A program made the translations under genes and the position numbers. A model generated the notes under the pieces. That model had not been told where the DNA came from. It worked only from the letters and a program-made list of their open reading frames with translations, and did no database searches. This document shows, one piece after another, positions 1 to 6,552 of a DNA stretch of 13,083 nucleotides. The DNA lies in contig CAUEYG010000009.1 of NCBI GenBank assembly GCA_959021945.1, positions 1-13,083 on the forward strand. The letters run 5' to 3'. The first letter of the stretch is position 1; every line of letters begins with the position of its first letter. Origin of the DNA: an uncultured Eubacteriales bacterium. Lineage in GTDB: Bacteria; Bacillota; Clostridia; Peptostreptococcales; Anaerovoracaceae.

Positions 1-309
1 TCCATAGGTTCAGGAAGTGAAGAACTGGGGCGCAATCTAATGAAAAGCTATCTTTATTCTCTGACAGAGGCGGACGAAAAACCAAGTGTCATGATGTTTC
101 TCAACGGAGGCGTAAAGCTGACGATAAAAGGTTCTCCGGTGCTGGACTCTCTAAGGCAGCTGGAGCAGGAAGGGGTGGAGCTTCTTTCCTGCGGAGCATG
201 TCTTAATTATTACAAAATGGAGGACCGGTTGGAAGTAGGAGAGGTGACCAATATGTACTACAATGTAGAGCTGATGCACGGGGCGGACAGCGTTATCGTC
301 ATTTCTTAA
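1..309 (+). CDS. yedF: YedF-type selenium metabolism protein, C-terminal part (5' end outside window)
   Basis: The reading frame is open from base 1 and runs into the first internal Met at 40, so the gene starts upstream; 102 residues are visible. The visible part carries the features of the C-terminal domain of the selenium-associated YedF family: a GSGSEELG stretch followed by LMKSYLYSLTE, a FLNGGVKL segment, and a CGACLNYY motif followed by VGEVTNMY. The N-terminal TusA-like (SirA) domain expected for full-length members is not in view. Family knowledge links YedF to selenium handling in selenium-using anaerobes, but the exact reaction is not established. The next gene follows after 9 bases, and selD lies two genes downstream, which supports the selenium assignment. 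Family call is confident; function is by association. Confidence 0.88.
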   Translation, partial: SIGSGSEELGRNLMKSYLYSLTEADEKPSVMMFLNGGVKLTIKGSPVLDSLRQLEQEGVELLSCGACLNYYKMEDRLEVGEVTNMYYNVELMHGADSVIVIS

Positions 310-318
310 GGAGCTTTT

Positions 319-606
319 ATGGAAAAAAATACGTTTCGTCAAGGTTTTTTTGCCATGGTATTTACTGCCACAGGAGATACGATTAAAACGGAGCAGGAGG
401 CAGGAAAATACTTTCAGACAACCATTATTCCTACTCCCAGGGAAATTTCCAAAAGCTGCGGACTTGCCATTCGTTTTTCAGAGGCAGCAGAAGAGGACTT
501 AAAGAATTTTTTTCAGCAGATACAGGTTCCATGCGCTCTGTATTTTCTCAGTGAGAAAAAAGAGGATGGGATGCGAACAGCAACCTTGCTAAAACAGCAC
601 AATTAA
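319..606 (+). CDS. DUF3343 family small protein (putative Se/S carrier-like)
   Basis: A 95-residue protein with a good ribosome site (AAGGAG) about 6 bases before the ATG. It matches the DUF3343 pattern: a short beta-alpha start with a G-F-F-A-M-V-F-T stretch, then PTPREISKSCGLAIRF with a central conserved Cys, and a C-terminal strand around PCALYFL. Members of this family sit repeatedly next to yedF, selD or cysteine desulfurase genes and are annotated as putative Se/S carriers; this is a context-based proposal, not a demonstrated activity. The Cys in the PTPRE...SCG segment is the obvious candidate for binding sulfur or selenium. It lies between yedF and selD with short spacers, so co-transcription is likely. 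Confidence 0.82.
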   Translation: MEKNTFRQGFFAMVFTATGDTIKTEQEAGKYFQTTIIPTPREISKSCGLAIRFSEAAEEDLKNFFQQIQVPCALYFLSEKKEDGMRTATLLKQHN

Positions 607-646
607 GTTGATTATAGAAGAAGCAAGCAGGAAGGAGGGATGAAAA

Positions 647-1687
647 ATGGAAAAAGACGATATCAAATTGACGGGTATGTCTGCTCACGGCGGTTGAGCG
701 GCTAAAATTGGGCCCGACGCCCTGGCACAAGTTTTGTGTCACTTACCAAAATTTGAAGACCCGGATCTTTTAGTAGGATTTGATACCAGCGATGATGCGG
801 CAGTCTATCAAATAAACGATGATACAGCCATGATTCAGACTGTAGATATTTTTCCTCCTGTTGTAGATGACCCTTATGAATATGGGCAGGTGGCGGCAGC
901 AAACTCTTTGAGCGATGTGTACGCCATGGGCGGCAGCCCTAAACTGGCATTGAATATTTTCTGCTTTCCTCAGGATCTTCCCAAAGATGTGGTACAGGCT
1001 ATTTTACAGGGAGGCTACGAAAAAGTAGCAGAGGCAGGGGCTGTTATTGCAGGAGGTCATACTATCCAGGACAAAGAACCCAAATATGGACTTTCTGTAA
1101 CCGGGTTTGTATCACCTGACCGAATTTTAAGAAACAACGGAGCAAAGCCGGGAGACCTGCTGTTGGCAACAAAAGGAGTTGGAACAGGCGCCTTGACAAC
1201 CGCAGCTAAGGCAGACCTTTTGGAAGAGACTCAATACCGAGAAATGATCACATCCATGGCCAGCCTCAATAAGGGGACGGCGGAGATAATGAGCCATTTT
1301 CCTGTCAACAGCTGCACGGATGTAACCGGGTTTGGACTTTTAGGCCATGCCTTTGAAATGGCAGCAGGAAGCAAACAGACTATTTTCCTGAATGCATCAG
1401 CAGTTCCTTTGCTTTCAGGGGCCTTTGAAATGGCAGAAATGGGAATGATACCGGCAGGGGCCTACAAAAACAGGGACTACCTTTCCGGGCGGGTTCAGAT
1501 TAATTCAAAAATACCCCTTGCTCTGGAAGATCTCTTATATGATCCTCAGACATCAGGAGGCCTTTTGATTTCTTTGCCTGAAAAAGAAGCCATAGCATTG
1601 TCTAAAGCGTTAAAAGATGAAGGCGAGCTTGGAGCCATTATCGGCTGGGTGGAAGACCTTCAGCATGCTCCCATTTGTGTTGTGTAA
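647..1687 (+). CDS. selD: Selenophosphate synthetase (selenide, water dikinase), selenocysteine-containing
   Basis: SelD makes selenophosphate from selenide and ATP, the Se donor for selenocysteine and 2-selenouridine. The gene starts at ATG 647, preceded by GGAGGGATG, and codes 346 residues if the in-frame TGA at 695-697 is read as selenocysteine 17. The N-terminus then reads SAHGGUAAKIGP, the usual SelD active-site loop in which the catalytic position is Cys or Sec followed by a catalytic Lys (here Lys20). Downstream are the expected AIRS-family motifs: GFDTSDDAAVYQI, a VDIFPPVVDDPYEYG stretch, AANSLSDVYAMGG, AGGHTIQD, CTDVTGFGLLGHAFEM and the C-terminal DPQTSGGLL. Ordinary gene callers would cut the gene to a start at 734 and lose the active site. 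It ends TAA; the next gene begins 43 bases later on the same strand. Confidence 0.96.
695..722 (+). promoter_or_regulatory. Selenocysteine UGA codon of selD with candidate bacterial SECIS hairpin
   Basis: The TGA at 695-697 is flanked on both sides by open, conserved SelD coding sequence. Starting 12 bases after it, GGGC (710-713) can pair with GCCC (719-722) around a CCGAC loop, so the apical loop lies about 17-21 bases from the UGA, within the distance range known for bacterial SECIS elements. The stem is short and outer pairing is weak, so the exact SECIS fold is tentative, but the Sec codon itself is well supported by protein conservation. Confidence 0.8.
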
Positions 1688-1730
1688 GAAAGGAATTCAG
1701 AACCATGAAATACAAAGGAAGGTGATCGGA

Positions 1731-2600
1731 TTGAAAAAAATTCCTGACTTCCCTTGTACCTATGATAATTCTGTGGGTATACGGGAAGAAGTGACAAAAG
1801 AGCTGAACCTTGTTTTCCCCCAGGCATATAAAGATAGAGAAACCATGGCAGCCATTTCCCTGGCTTTGAAAAAACATGACAACACGGATTTTTGCCAGCT
1901 GCCTTTTTGCCATACGGTAGAAGGAGAGGCTTTGGGCGGCTGCGTTAATTACGGAGATGGAAAGACCGGTCCCAGGGCTAAGGAGCCTATCTGCTATACC
2001 CCTCAGGATGTGTTAGATCTTCCTGAAATTAGTTATCATACCGGGCGAATTCATGAAGTCTTGAAAGCCTGTGAAAGTTTGAGCAAACAGGGAGAAACCG
2101 TTGTTTTGGAAATAGCAGGGCCCTTTACAATCCTCAATGTACTGGCAGATGCTGCTGTGACCTTTAAATGGCTCCGCAAAGAACCGGAGGCTATGAAGCT
2201 TATCTTTGATAAATTAAAAGCAGAATTGCTCCGCTATATGGAACAGGCCTGCAGAGCCGGAGTAAAGATTATCAGCTATGCTGATTCCACAGGAGGCGTC
2301 AATATTATTGGACCTGTTAATATGGAGAAGACAGTGGAGCAGTTTACCTATCCCCTGTTGAAAGAGGCGCATAAAATACTTCCCCGGGATATGCTGATTC
2401 ACCTGTGCCCAAAGACAAGTCTGGCCCTGATCAGTACAGGAAAAGCCCAGTGGAAAGAGCAGCCCTTATCAAAGACAGGTCTTTCTTATGGCAACGGCAT
2501 GGAAGAAATGCTTGGAAAAGCACGCTTTGTAGGAGAAGCATGTATAAAAGATGTAGGACGCCGCTTGGAGGAGGCTATGAAAATCATAGAACTAAGATAG
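1731..2600 (+). CDS. Short UroD/MtaA-family corrinoid methyltransferase-like protein
   Basis: This is the first of three uroporphyrinogen-decarboxylase-fold proteins of the MtaA/MtbA/CmuA type, which move methyl groups between corrinoid proteins and a zinc-bound thiol or other substrate. I chose TTG 1731 as start because a near-perfect ribosome site (AAGGAAGGTGATC, 1715-1727) precedes it; the frame is open further upstream but would overlap selD. The resulting 289 residues are shorter than the 330-360 usual for the family and lack the N-terminal R-x-x-x-x-L...DRxP segment. Visible signatures are LPFCHTVEGEALGG (about 57-70), an EIAGPFTILN strand (127-136), YADSTGG (183-189) and a zinc site of the H-x-C...C type: His224, Cys226 and Cys271. 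Substrate is unknown. It differs clearly in sequence from the other two copies, so it is probably not redundant with them. Confidence 0.8.
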   Translation: MKKIPDFPCTYDNSVGIREEVTKELNLVFPQAYKDRETMAAISLALKKHDNTDFCQLPFCHTVEGEALGGCVNYGDGKTGPRAKEPICYTPQDVLDLPEISYHTGRIHEVLKACESLSKQGETVVLEIAGPFTILNVLADAAVTFKWLRKEPEAMKLIFDKLKAELLRYMEQACRAGVKIISYADSTGGVNIIGPVNMEKTVEQFTYPLLKEAHKILPRDMLIHLCPKTSLALISTGKAQWKEQPLSKTGLSYGNGMEEMLGKARFVGEACIKDVGRRLEEAMKIIELR

Positions 2601-2624
2601 AGAAGAGAATGGAGGATGAAAAGG

Positions 2625-3695
2625 ATGCATAAGAACGACCAAATGACGCCCAATGAACGGATGGCAGGATTTTTCTCAGGAGGACAGATTGACCGGCTTC
2701 CGGCAATGCCCTTTACTGTTTCCGTAGCCGGAAAGGTTGCCGGGCTGACACACAGAGAGAAACGAAGCTGTGCAAAAAATCAGGCTCAGGGGCAAATCGC
2801 TTGCTATGAGCGGTTTGGCAATGATGGAATGACAATTGAATACGGCCTTCATGGGGTAGGAACAGCCTGCGGCAGTATCACCAATGACCCGGAAGATGGA
2901 GTCCCTGCAATTGTAGATCACTATCTAAAAAGTCTGGATGATTTGGACACTTTAGACTTATCCAAAATAGAAAAGAAAAATGATCCCTGGCTGCAGCTCA
3001 ACTATGATGCTACAGAAATTTGCCTGGAAAAATACGGAGATGAAGTGGGAGTTTCTATCAGCATACCAGGGCCCTTTACAGCAGCAGCCAGCCTGTTTCC
3101 TGTAGAAAAAATGCTCCGTCAGACGAGAAAACAGCCGGAAAAGATACACCAGCTCCTTCGCTTTTGTACAGATGCTGTTAAAATCGTTATCAAAGAATTT
3201 ATCCCCACCAAAGCCGGTATGTTCTTGTGTGACCCCATTGCCTCAGGAACCATTATCAATCAGAAAAATTACCGACAGTTTGTGCTCCCCTATACAAAAG
3301 AACTGATGGATTATGCCCATGAGCTGGGGACAACCATGGGTTATCATATCTGCGGCGATACCACGGCTATTACGGCAGATATGATTGAATCAGGATGCGA
3401 TATCCTGAGCGTGGACAACCGGGTTGACCTTTTGACAGCTAAAGAAATCGGAGGAAATACGGTTCCTATTTTGGGAAACGTTGACCCGATTACCATTATG
3501 ATGCAAGGAAGCCCTCAGCAGGTGGACGAAGCAGTAAAGGAATGTTTGCGCAAAGCCTATGATTCCCCCAAAGGTTATATTGTAAGTACTGGATGTGATA
3601 TTCCCATCAACGGTCCTTTGGAAAACATAGACCGTTTTATGGAAGCTACACGGAATTTTGCAAAATGTCCCTTAGAATTTAATCGTTTTCAGTAG
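2625..3695 (+). CDS. UroD/MtaA-family corrinoid methyltransferase-like protein
   Basis: A 356-residue protein of the UroD-fold methyltransferase family. ATG 2625 is preferred over the in-frame ATG 2616, because the GGAGG at 2611-2615 abuts 2616 but lies 9 bases before 2625. The N-terminus shows the family pattern MTPNERMAGFFSG...DRLP. Further motifs are ERFGNDGMTIEYG (62-74), SISIPGPFTAAASL (144-157), CDPIASGTI (202-210), and the zinc-binding triad His241, Cys243 (YHICGDTT) and Cys324 (STGCDIP). These Zn ligands separate it from true uroporphyrinogen decarboxylase (HemE). In relatives such as MtaA/MtbA the zinc activates a thiol for methyl transfer with methylcobalamin; here acceptor or donor is unknown. 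It lies 25 bases upstream of the corrinoid protein gene, so the two likely work as a pair. Confidence 0.86.
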   Translation: MHKNDQMTPNERMAGFFSGGQIDRLPAMPFTVSVAGKVAGLTHREKRSCAKNQAQGQIACYERFGNDGMTIEYGLHGVGTACGSITNDPEDGVPAIVDHYLKSLDDLDTLDLSKIEKKNDPWLQLNYDATEICLEKYGDEVGVSISIPGPFTAAASLFPVEKMLRQTRKQPEKIHQLLRFCTDAVKIVIKEFIPTKAGMFLCDPIASGTIINQKNYRQFVLPYTKELMDYAHELGTTMGYHICGDTTAITADMIESGCDILSVDNRVDLLTAKEIGGNTVPILGNVDPITIMMQGSPQQVDEAVKECLRKAYDSPKGYIVSTGCDIPINGPLENIDRFMEATRNFAKCPLEFNRFQ

Positions 3696-3720
3696 TCTTG
3701 TTTGAAGAGGAGGTAAAACC

Positions 3721-4368
3721 ATGACAAAAGAAGAATTGTTAAAAAAATTGTCTCAATGTGTAGTAGAAATGGAAGAAGATGAGGCTGCTGAAACAGCCAA
3801 AGCCTACTTAGCGGCAGGACACCCTGCCTTTGACGGCATTATGGACGGCCTTGTAGACGGTATGAATAAGGCCAGTGATCTGTATGATGCAGAAGAATAT
3901 TTTGTCACAGACGTGCTGCTGTGCTCAGATGCCATGTACGCAGGGCTGGAGATTCTCCGGCCGCATCTTCCTGATGAAGAGGACGGTGTAAAGAAAAAAG
4001 CAGTTATTGGGGTTATAGAAGGAGACACCCATGACATTGGCAAAAATCTTGTGAAAATTATGATGGAGACTGCAGGATTTGAAATGTTTGACCTTGGAAG
4101 AGATGTGCCTTTGGATGACTTTGTGCAAAAAGCAGCAGACGTAAATGCGGATTTGGTGTGCATGTCTACTCTGATGACAACGACCATGGTAGGAATGAAA
4201 ACCGTCATTGAAAAGCTGCAGGAAAAAGGCATTAGGGAAAATATAAAAGTCATGGTAGGCGGAAGCCCAATTTCTCCAGGATATGCGAAAAAAATCGGAG
4301 CAGATGGGTATTCAGCCAATGCTGTGGAAGCAGTAAAAGTAGCTAAAAATTTACTTAACATTGCATAA
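3721..4368 (+). CDS. Corrinoid (cobalamin-binding) methyltransferase protein, MtaC/MtbC type
   Basis: A 215-residue methyl carrier with the standard two-domain build: an N-terminal helical cap domain (about 1-90) and a C-terminal Rossmann-like B12-binding domain (about 92-215). The cobalamin signature D-x-H-x-x-G is seen as GDTHDIG, with His104 the expected lower axial ligand of cobalt. It is followed by the STLMTTTM segment (149-156) and GGSPIS (180-185), which contact the nucleotide loop in relatives. A strong site (GAGGAGGT) precedes the ATG. In this family the cobalt cycles between Co(I) and methyl-Co(III). The neighbours, UroD/MtaA-type methyltransferases on both sides and RACE downstream, fit that role. 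Only one corrinoid protein is present for three methyltransferase-like proteins, so it is presumably shared. Confidence 0.95.
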   Translation: MTKEELLKKLSQCVVEMEEDEAAETAKAYLAAGHPAFDGIMDGLVDGMNKASDLYDAEEYFVTDVLLCSDAMYAGLEILRPHLPDEEDGVKKKAVIGVIEGDTHDIGKNLVKIMMETAGFEMFDLGRDVPLDDFVQKAADVNADLVCMSTLMTTTMVGMKTVIEKLQEKGIRENIKVMVGGSPISPGYAKKIGADGYSANAVEAVKVAKNLLNIA

Positions 4369-4382
4369 GGAAGGTGTAACAT

Positions 4383-5528
4383 ATGGATTTAAGAAAAGAA
4401 TTACCGGAAATATTTGACCAATTTGCCCAGGGCCGTAGAGATGCTTTTGTGAATGTAAAAAATTTGAAGGACCGGGATGTGCCTGTTATTGGGATTTTCT
4501 GCACTTACTTCCCTCAGGAACTAGCAATTGCCATGGGCGCTTCCGTCGTATCCCTGTGCGCCACTTCAGATGAAACCATTGCTGCTGCAGAAGAGGATTT
4601 GCCTAAAAACTTGTGTCCCCTCATCAAATCCAGTTATGGGTTTGGAAAGACGGACAAATGCCCCTTCTTTTATTTTTCTGATCTGGTGGTGGGAGAAACA
4701 ACCTGCGATGGAAAGAAAAAAATGTATGAATATATGGCTGAATTCAAGCCTGTTTATATTATGGAGCTCCCAAACAGGGTCAGCGAAGATGGGCTAAATC
4801 TGTGGAAAAACCAAATCATCCTTATGAAAGAAAAGTTGGAAGACTTCTTTGGCGTTACCATTACAGAAGAGGATATCAGGCGGGGCATCCGGGTAAAAAA
4901 TGCAGAGCGTTCAGCCATCAAACGCCTTTATTCTGTCATGAAACAGGAGGACCTGCCTATTTGCGGCATGGACATACAGAAAACCTTAGTGGGAACCACC
5001 TTCCATTTTAATCGGGAAGAAATTCCTGAGCAAATGGATCAACTCATTGCACGGATACAGGAGGAGGGCGTAAAACTGGAACGTAAGCCTAGAATTCTTA
5101 TAACCGGCTGCCCTATGGGAGGCGCTACTGAAAAAGTCATTCAGATCATAGAAGAAAACGGAGCCTACTGCGTTGCTTTTGAAAACTGCACAGGAGCCAA
5201 AGCAATAGAGGAAAATGTGGATGAGTCAGCTGATGACGTTTATGAGGCTCTGGCAAGAAAATATATGAACATCGGATGTTCCTGCATGTCCCCAAATGAA
5301 AACCGCTTTGAACTGCTGGGCAATATGATGGACGAATACAAGGTAGATGGCGTCATTGATATGGAGCTTTCTGCATGTCATACTTATGCTTTGGAATCCC
5401 GCAAAGTAAAACGGTTTACAAATGGAGAAAAAGAGATTCCGTACCTGTCCATTGAAACGGATTATTCCACAGCTGACATTGGACAGCTGACAACCAGAAT
5501 ATCCGCTTTTATTGAAATGTTAAAATAG
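4383..5528 (+). CDS. Double-cubane-cluster protein, HgdB/FldC/YjiM family (2-hydroxyacyl-CoA dehydratase-like)
   Basis: A 381-residue protein of the 2-hydroxyacyl-CoA dehydratase D-component family, closest in style and length to YjiM-like double-cubane-cluster proteins (DCCP), which hold an [Fe8S9] cluster and carry out ATP-driven low-potential reductions of small molecules when paired with an ASKHA-type reductase. Cysteines in family positions are Cys40 (IFCTYFPQEL), Cys78, Cys93, Cys108 (TTCDGKKKMYEYM), Cys243 (TGCPMGG), Cys269, Cys299/Cys301 and Cys332. The CDGKKKMYEYM and ELPNRVSEDG segments are typical. The usual partner, a separate BadF/HgdC/YjiL-like activator, is not next to it; the only ASKHA protein nearby is RACE, two genes downstream. 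Its place between a corrinoid protein and a methyltransferase suggests a redox role in the same pathway. The reaction cannot be told from sequence. Confidence 0.85.
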   Translation: MDLRKELPEIFDQFAQGRRDAFVNVKNLKDRDVPVIGIFCTYFPQELAIAMGASVVSLCATSDETIAAAEEDLPKNLCPLIKSSYGFGKTDKCPFFYFSDLVVGETTCDGKKKMYEYMAEFKPVYIMELPNRVSEDGLNLWKNQIILMKEKLEDFFGVTITEEDIRRGIRVKNAERSAIKRLYSVMKQEDLPICGMDIQKTLVGTTFHFNREEIPEQMDQLIARIQEEGVKLERKPRILITGCPMGGATEKVIQIIEENGAYCVAFENCTGAKAIEENVDESADDVYEALARKYMNIGCSCMSPNENRFELLGNMMDEYKVDGVIDMELSACHTYALESRKVKRFTNGEKEIPYLSIETDYSTADIGQLTTRISAFIEMLK

Positions 5529-5537
5529 AGGTGTCCC

Positions 5538-6551
5538 ATGGATGAAAAGACACGTCTTACTATGATTTTAAAGAAAAAAAGAACGGACCGGCCGGCCTGC
5601 ATCTGTCCGGGAGGTATGATGAATATGATTACAGGACAGCTCATGGACCAGTCAGGAGTACTGTGGCCCCAGGCCCATACAGACCCGGAGCTGATGGCAA
5701 AGCTTGCAGCTGCCAGCTATGAGAGCCAGTGCTTTGACAATATTGGCGTTCCCTTTTGCATGACGGTTGAAGCAGAAGCCATGGGGGCAAAGGTCAATTT
5801 AGGTTCCAAATATGTGGAGCCCCACGTTGAAGAATATGTCATTGATTCCGTGAGCCAATGGAAAGAGCTGAAAAAGGCGGACTTTCATAAAGGACGGGGC
5901 GGTGTTGTGCTGGACGCCATCAAAGCGTTAAAAAGGACGTATACACAAGTTCCGATTATTGGAAGCATTACAGGACCTGTCAGTACAGCCAGCTCCCTGA
6001 TGGAGCCTACTGTCTTTTATAAAGAGCTGCGCAAAAAACCAGAAGATGCTCATTCCTTTTTGAACTTTGTGACAGAACAGACCATTGACTTTGCCAATGC
6101 TCAGATTCTGGCTGGGGCAGATATCATTGCAATCTCTGACCCCAGCGGCACAGGTGAAATTTTAGGTCCAAAGCTCTTTGAACAATATACAGTAGCTTAT
6201 ATGAATCAGCTTTTGAACGGGATTTCCCCGAAAACAAGGGGAACCATCGTTCATATTTGCGGACAAATGAAAAGGGTTTATGAACAAGTGGACAAAATCC
6301 ATTCAGATGCTTTGAGTTTTGATTCCATTGTACCGATGAAAGAGGCAAGAGAACATCTCCCCCAGCGTGTGCTCATGGGAAATGTGAGCACCTATGCGCT
6401 GGAGTTTGGCAGTCCGGCCAAGGTTGCTTCTCTCACAAAACACTGTGTAAGTGCGGGAGCAGACATTCTTGCGCCTGCCTGCGGCCTTGGAACAAAATCA
6501 CCTTTGGCCAATATTCAGGCAATGAAAAATGTACTGCAAGCAGGAGGATAA
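5538..6551 (+). CDS. UroD/MtaA-family methylcobamide methyltransferase-like protein
   Basis: A 337-residue UroD-fold methyltransferase and the most MtaA-like of the three. It begins 9 bases after the double-cubane gene with a GAGGTG site only about 4 bases before the ATG. The N-terminus has the pattern DRPACICPGGMMNM (17-30), then FDNIGVPFCMTVEAEAMGA (66-84), IIGSITGPVSTASSL (140-154) and SDPSGTGEILG (200-210). The zinc triad H-x-C-x73-C is His239, Cys241 (VHICGQ) and Cys315 (PACGLGTKSP), matching the known H-x-C-x(n)-C site of MtaA/MtbA, where zinc binds the thiol acceptor. Since bacteria of this kind are not known to use coenzyme M generally, the acceptor may be another thiol or a pterin. 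It reads directly into the RACE gene (1-base gap), so the two are surely co-transcribed. Confidence 0.88.
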   Translation: MDEKTRLTMILKKKRTDRPACICPGGMMNMITGQLMDQSGVLWPQAHTDPELMAKLAAASYESQCFDNIGVPFCMTVEAEAMGAKVNLGSKYVEPHVEEYVIDSVSQWKELKKADFHKGRGGVVLDAIKALKRTYTQVPIIGSITGPVSTASSLMEPTVFYKELRKKPEDAHSFLNFVTEQTIDFANAQILAGADIIAISDPSGTGEILGPKLFEQYTVAYMNQLLNGISPKTRGTIVHICGQMKRVYEQVDKIHSDALSFDSIVPMKEAREHLPQRVLMGNVSTYALEFGSPAKVASLTKHCVSAGADILAPACGLGTKSPLANIQAMKNVLQAGG

Positions 6552-6552
6552 A

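Noticed and set aside
1705..1725. ATG at 1705 as start of the first UroD-like gene
   Set aside because: It is out of frame with that gene and reaches a TGA after six codons; the strong ribosome site points to TTG 1731.
1731..3695. The UroD-like genes as HemE (heme synthesis uroporphyrinogen decarboxylase)
   Set aside because: They carry H-x-C...C zinc ligands found in MtaA/MtbA-type methyltransferases, occur in several divergent copies, and sit with corrinoid protein and RACE rather than other heme genes.
3804..4382. Long open frame on the minus strand (192 codons) opposite the corrinoid protein gene
   Set aside because: It mirrors codon bias of a well-supported B12-binding gene, its translation is Ser/Pro/Thr-rich without recognisable motifs, and it has no ribosome site of note.
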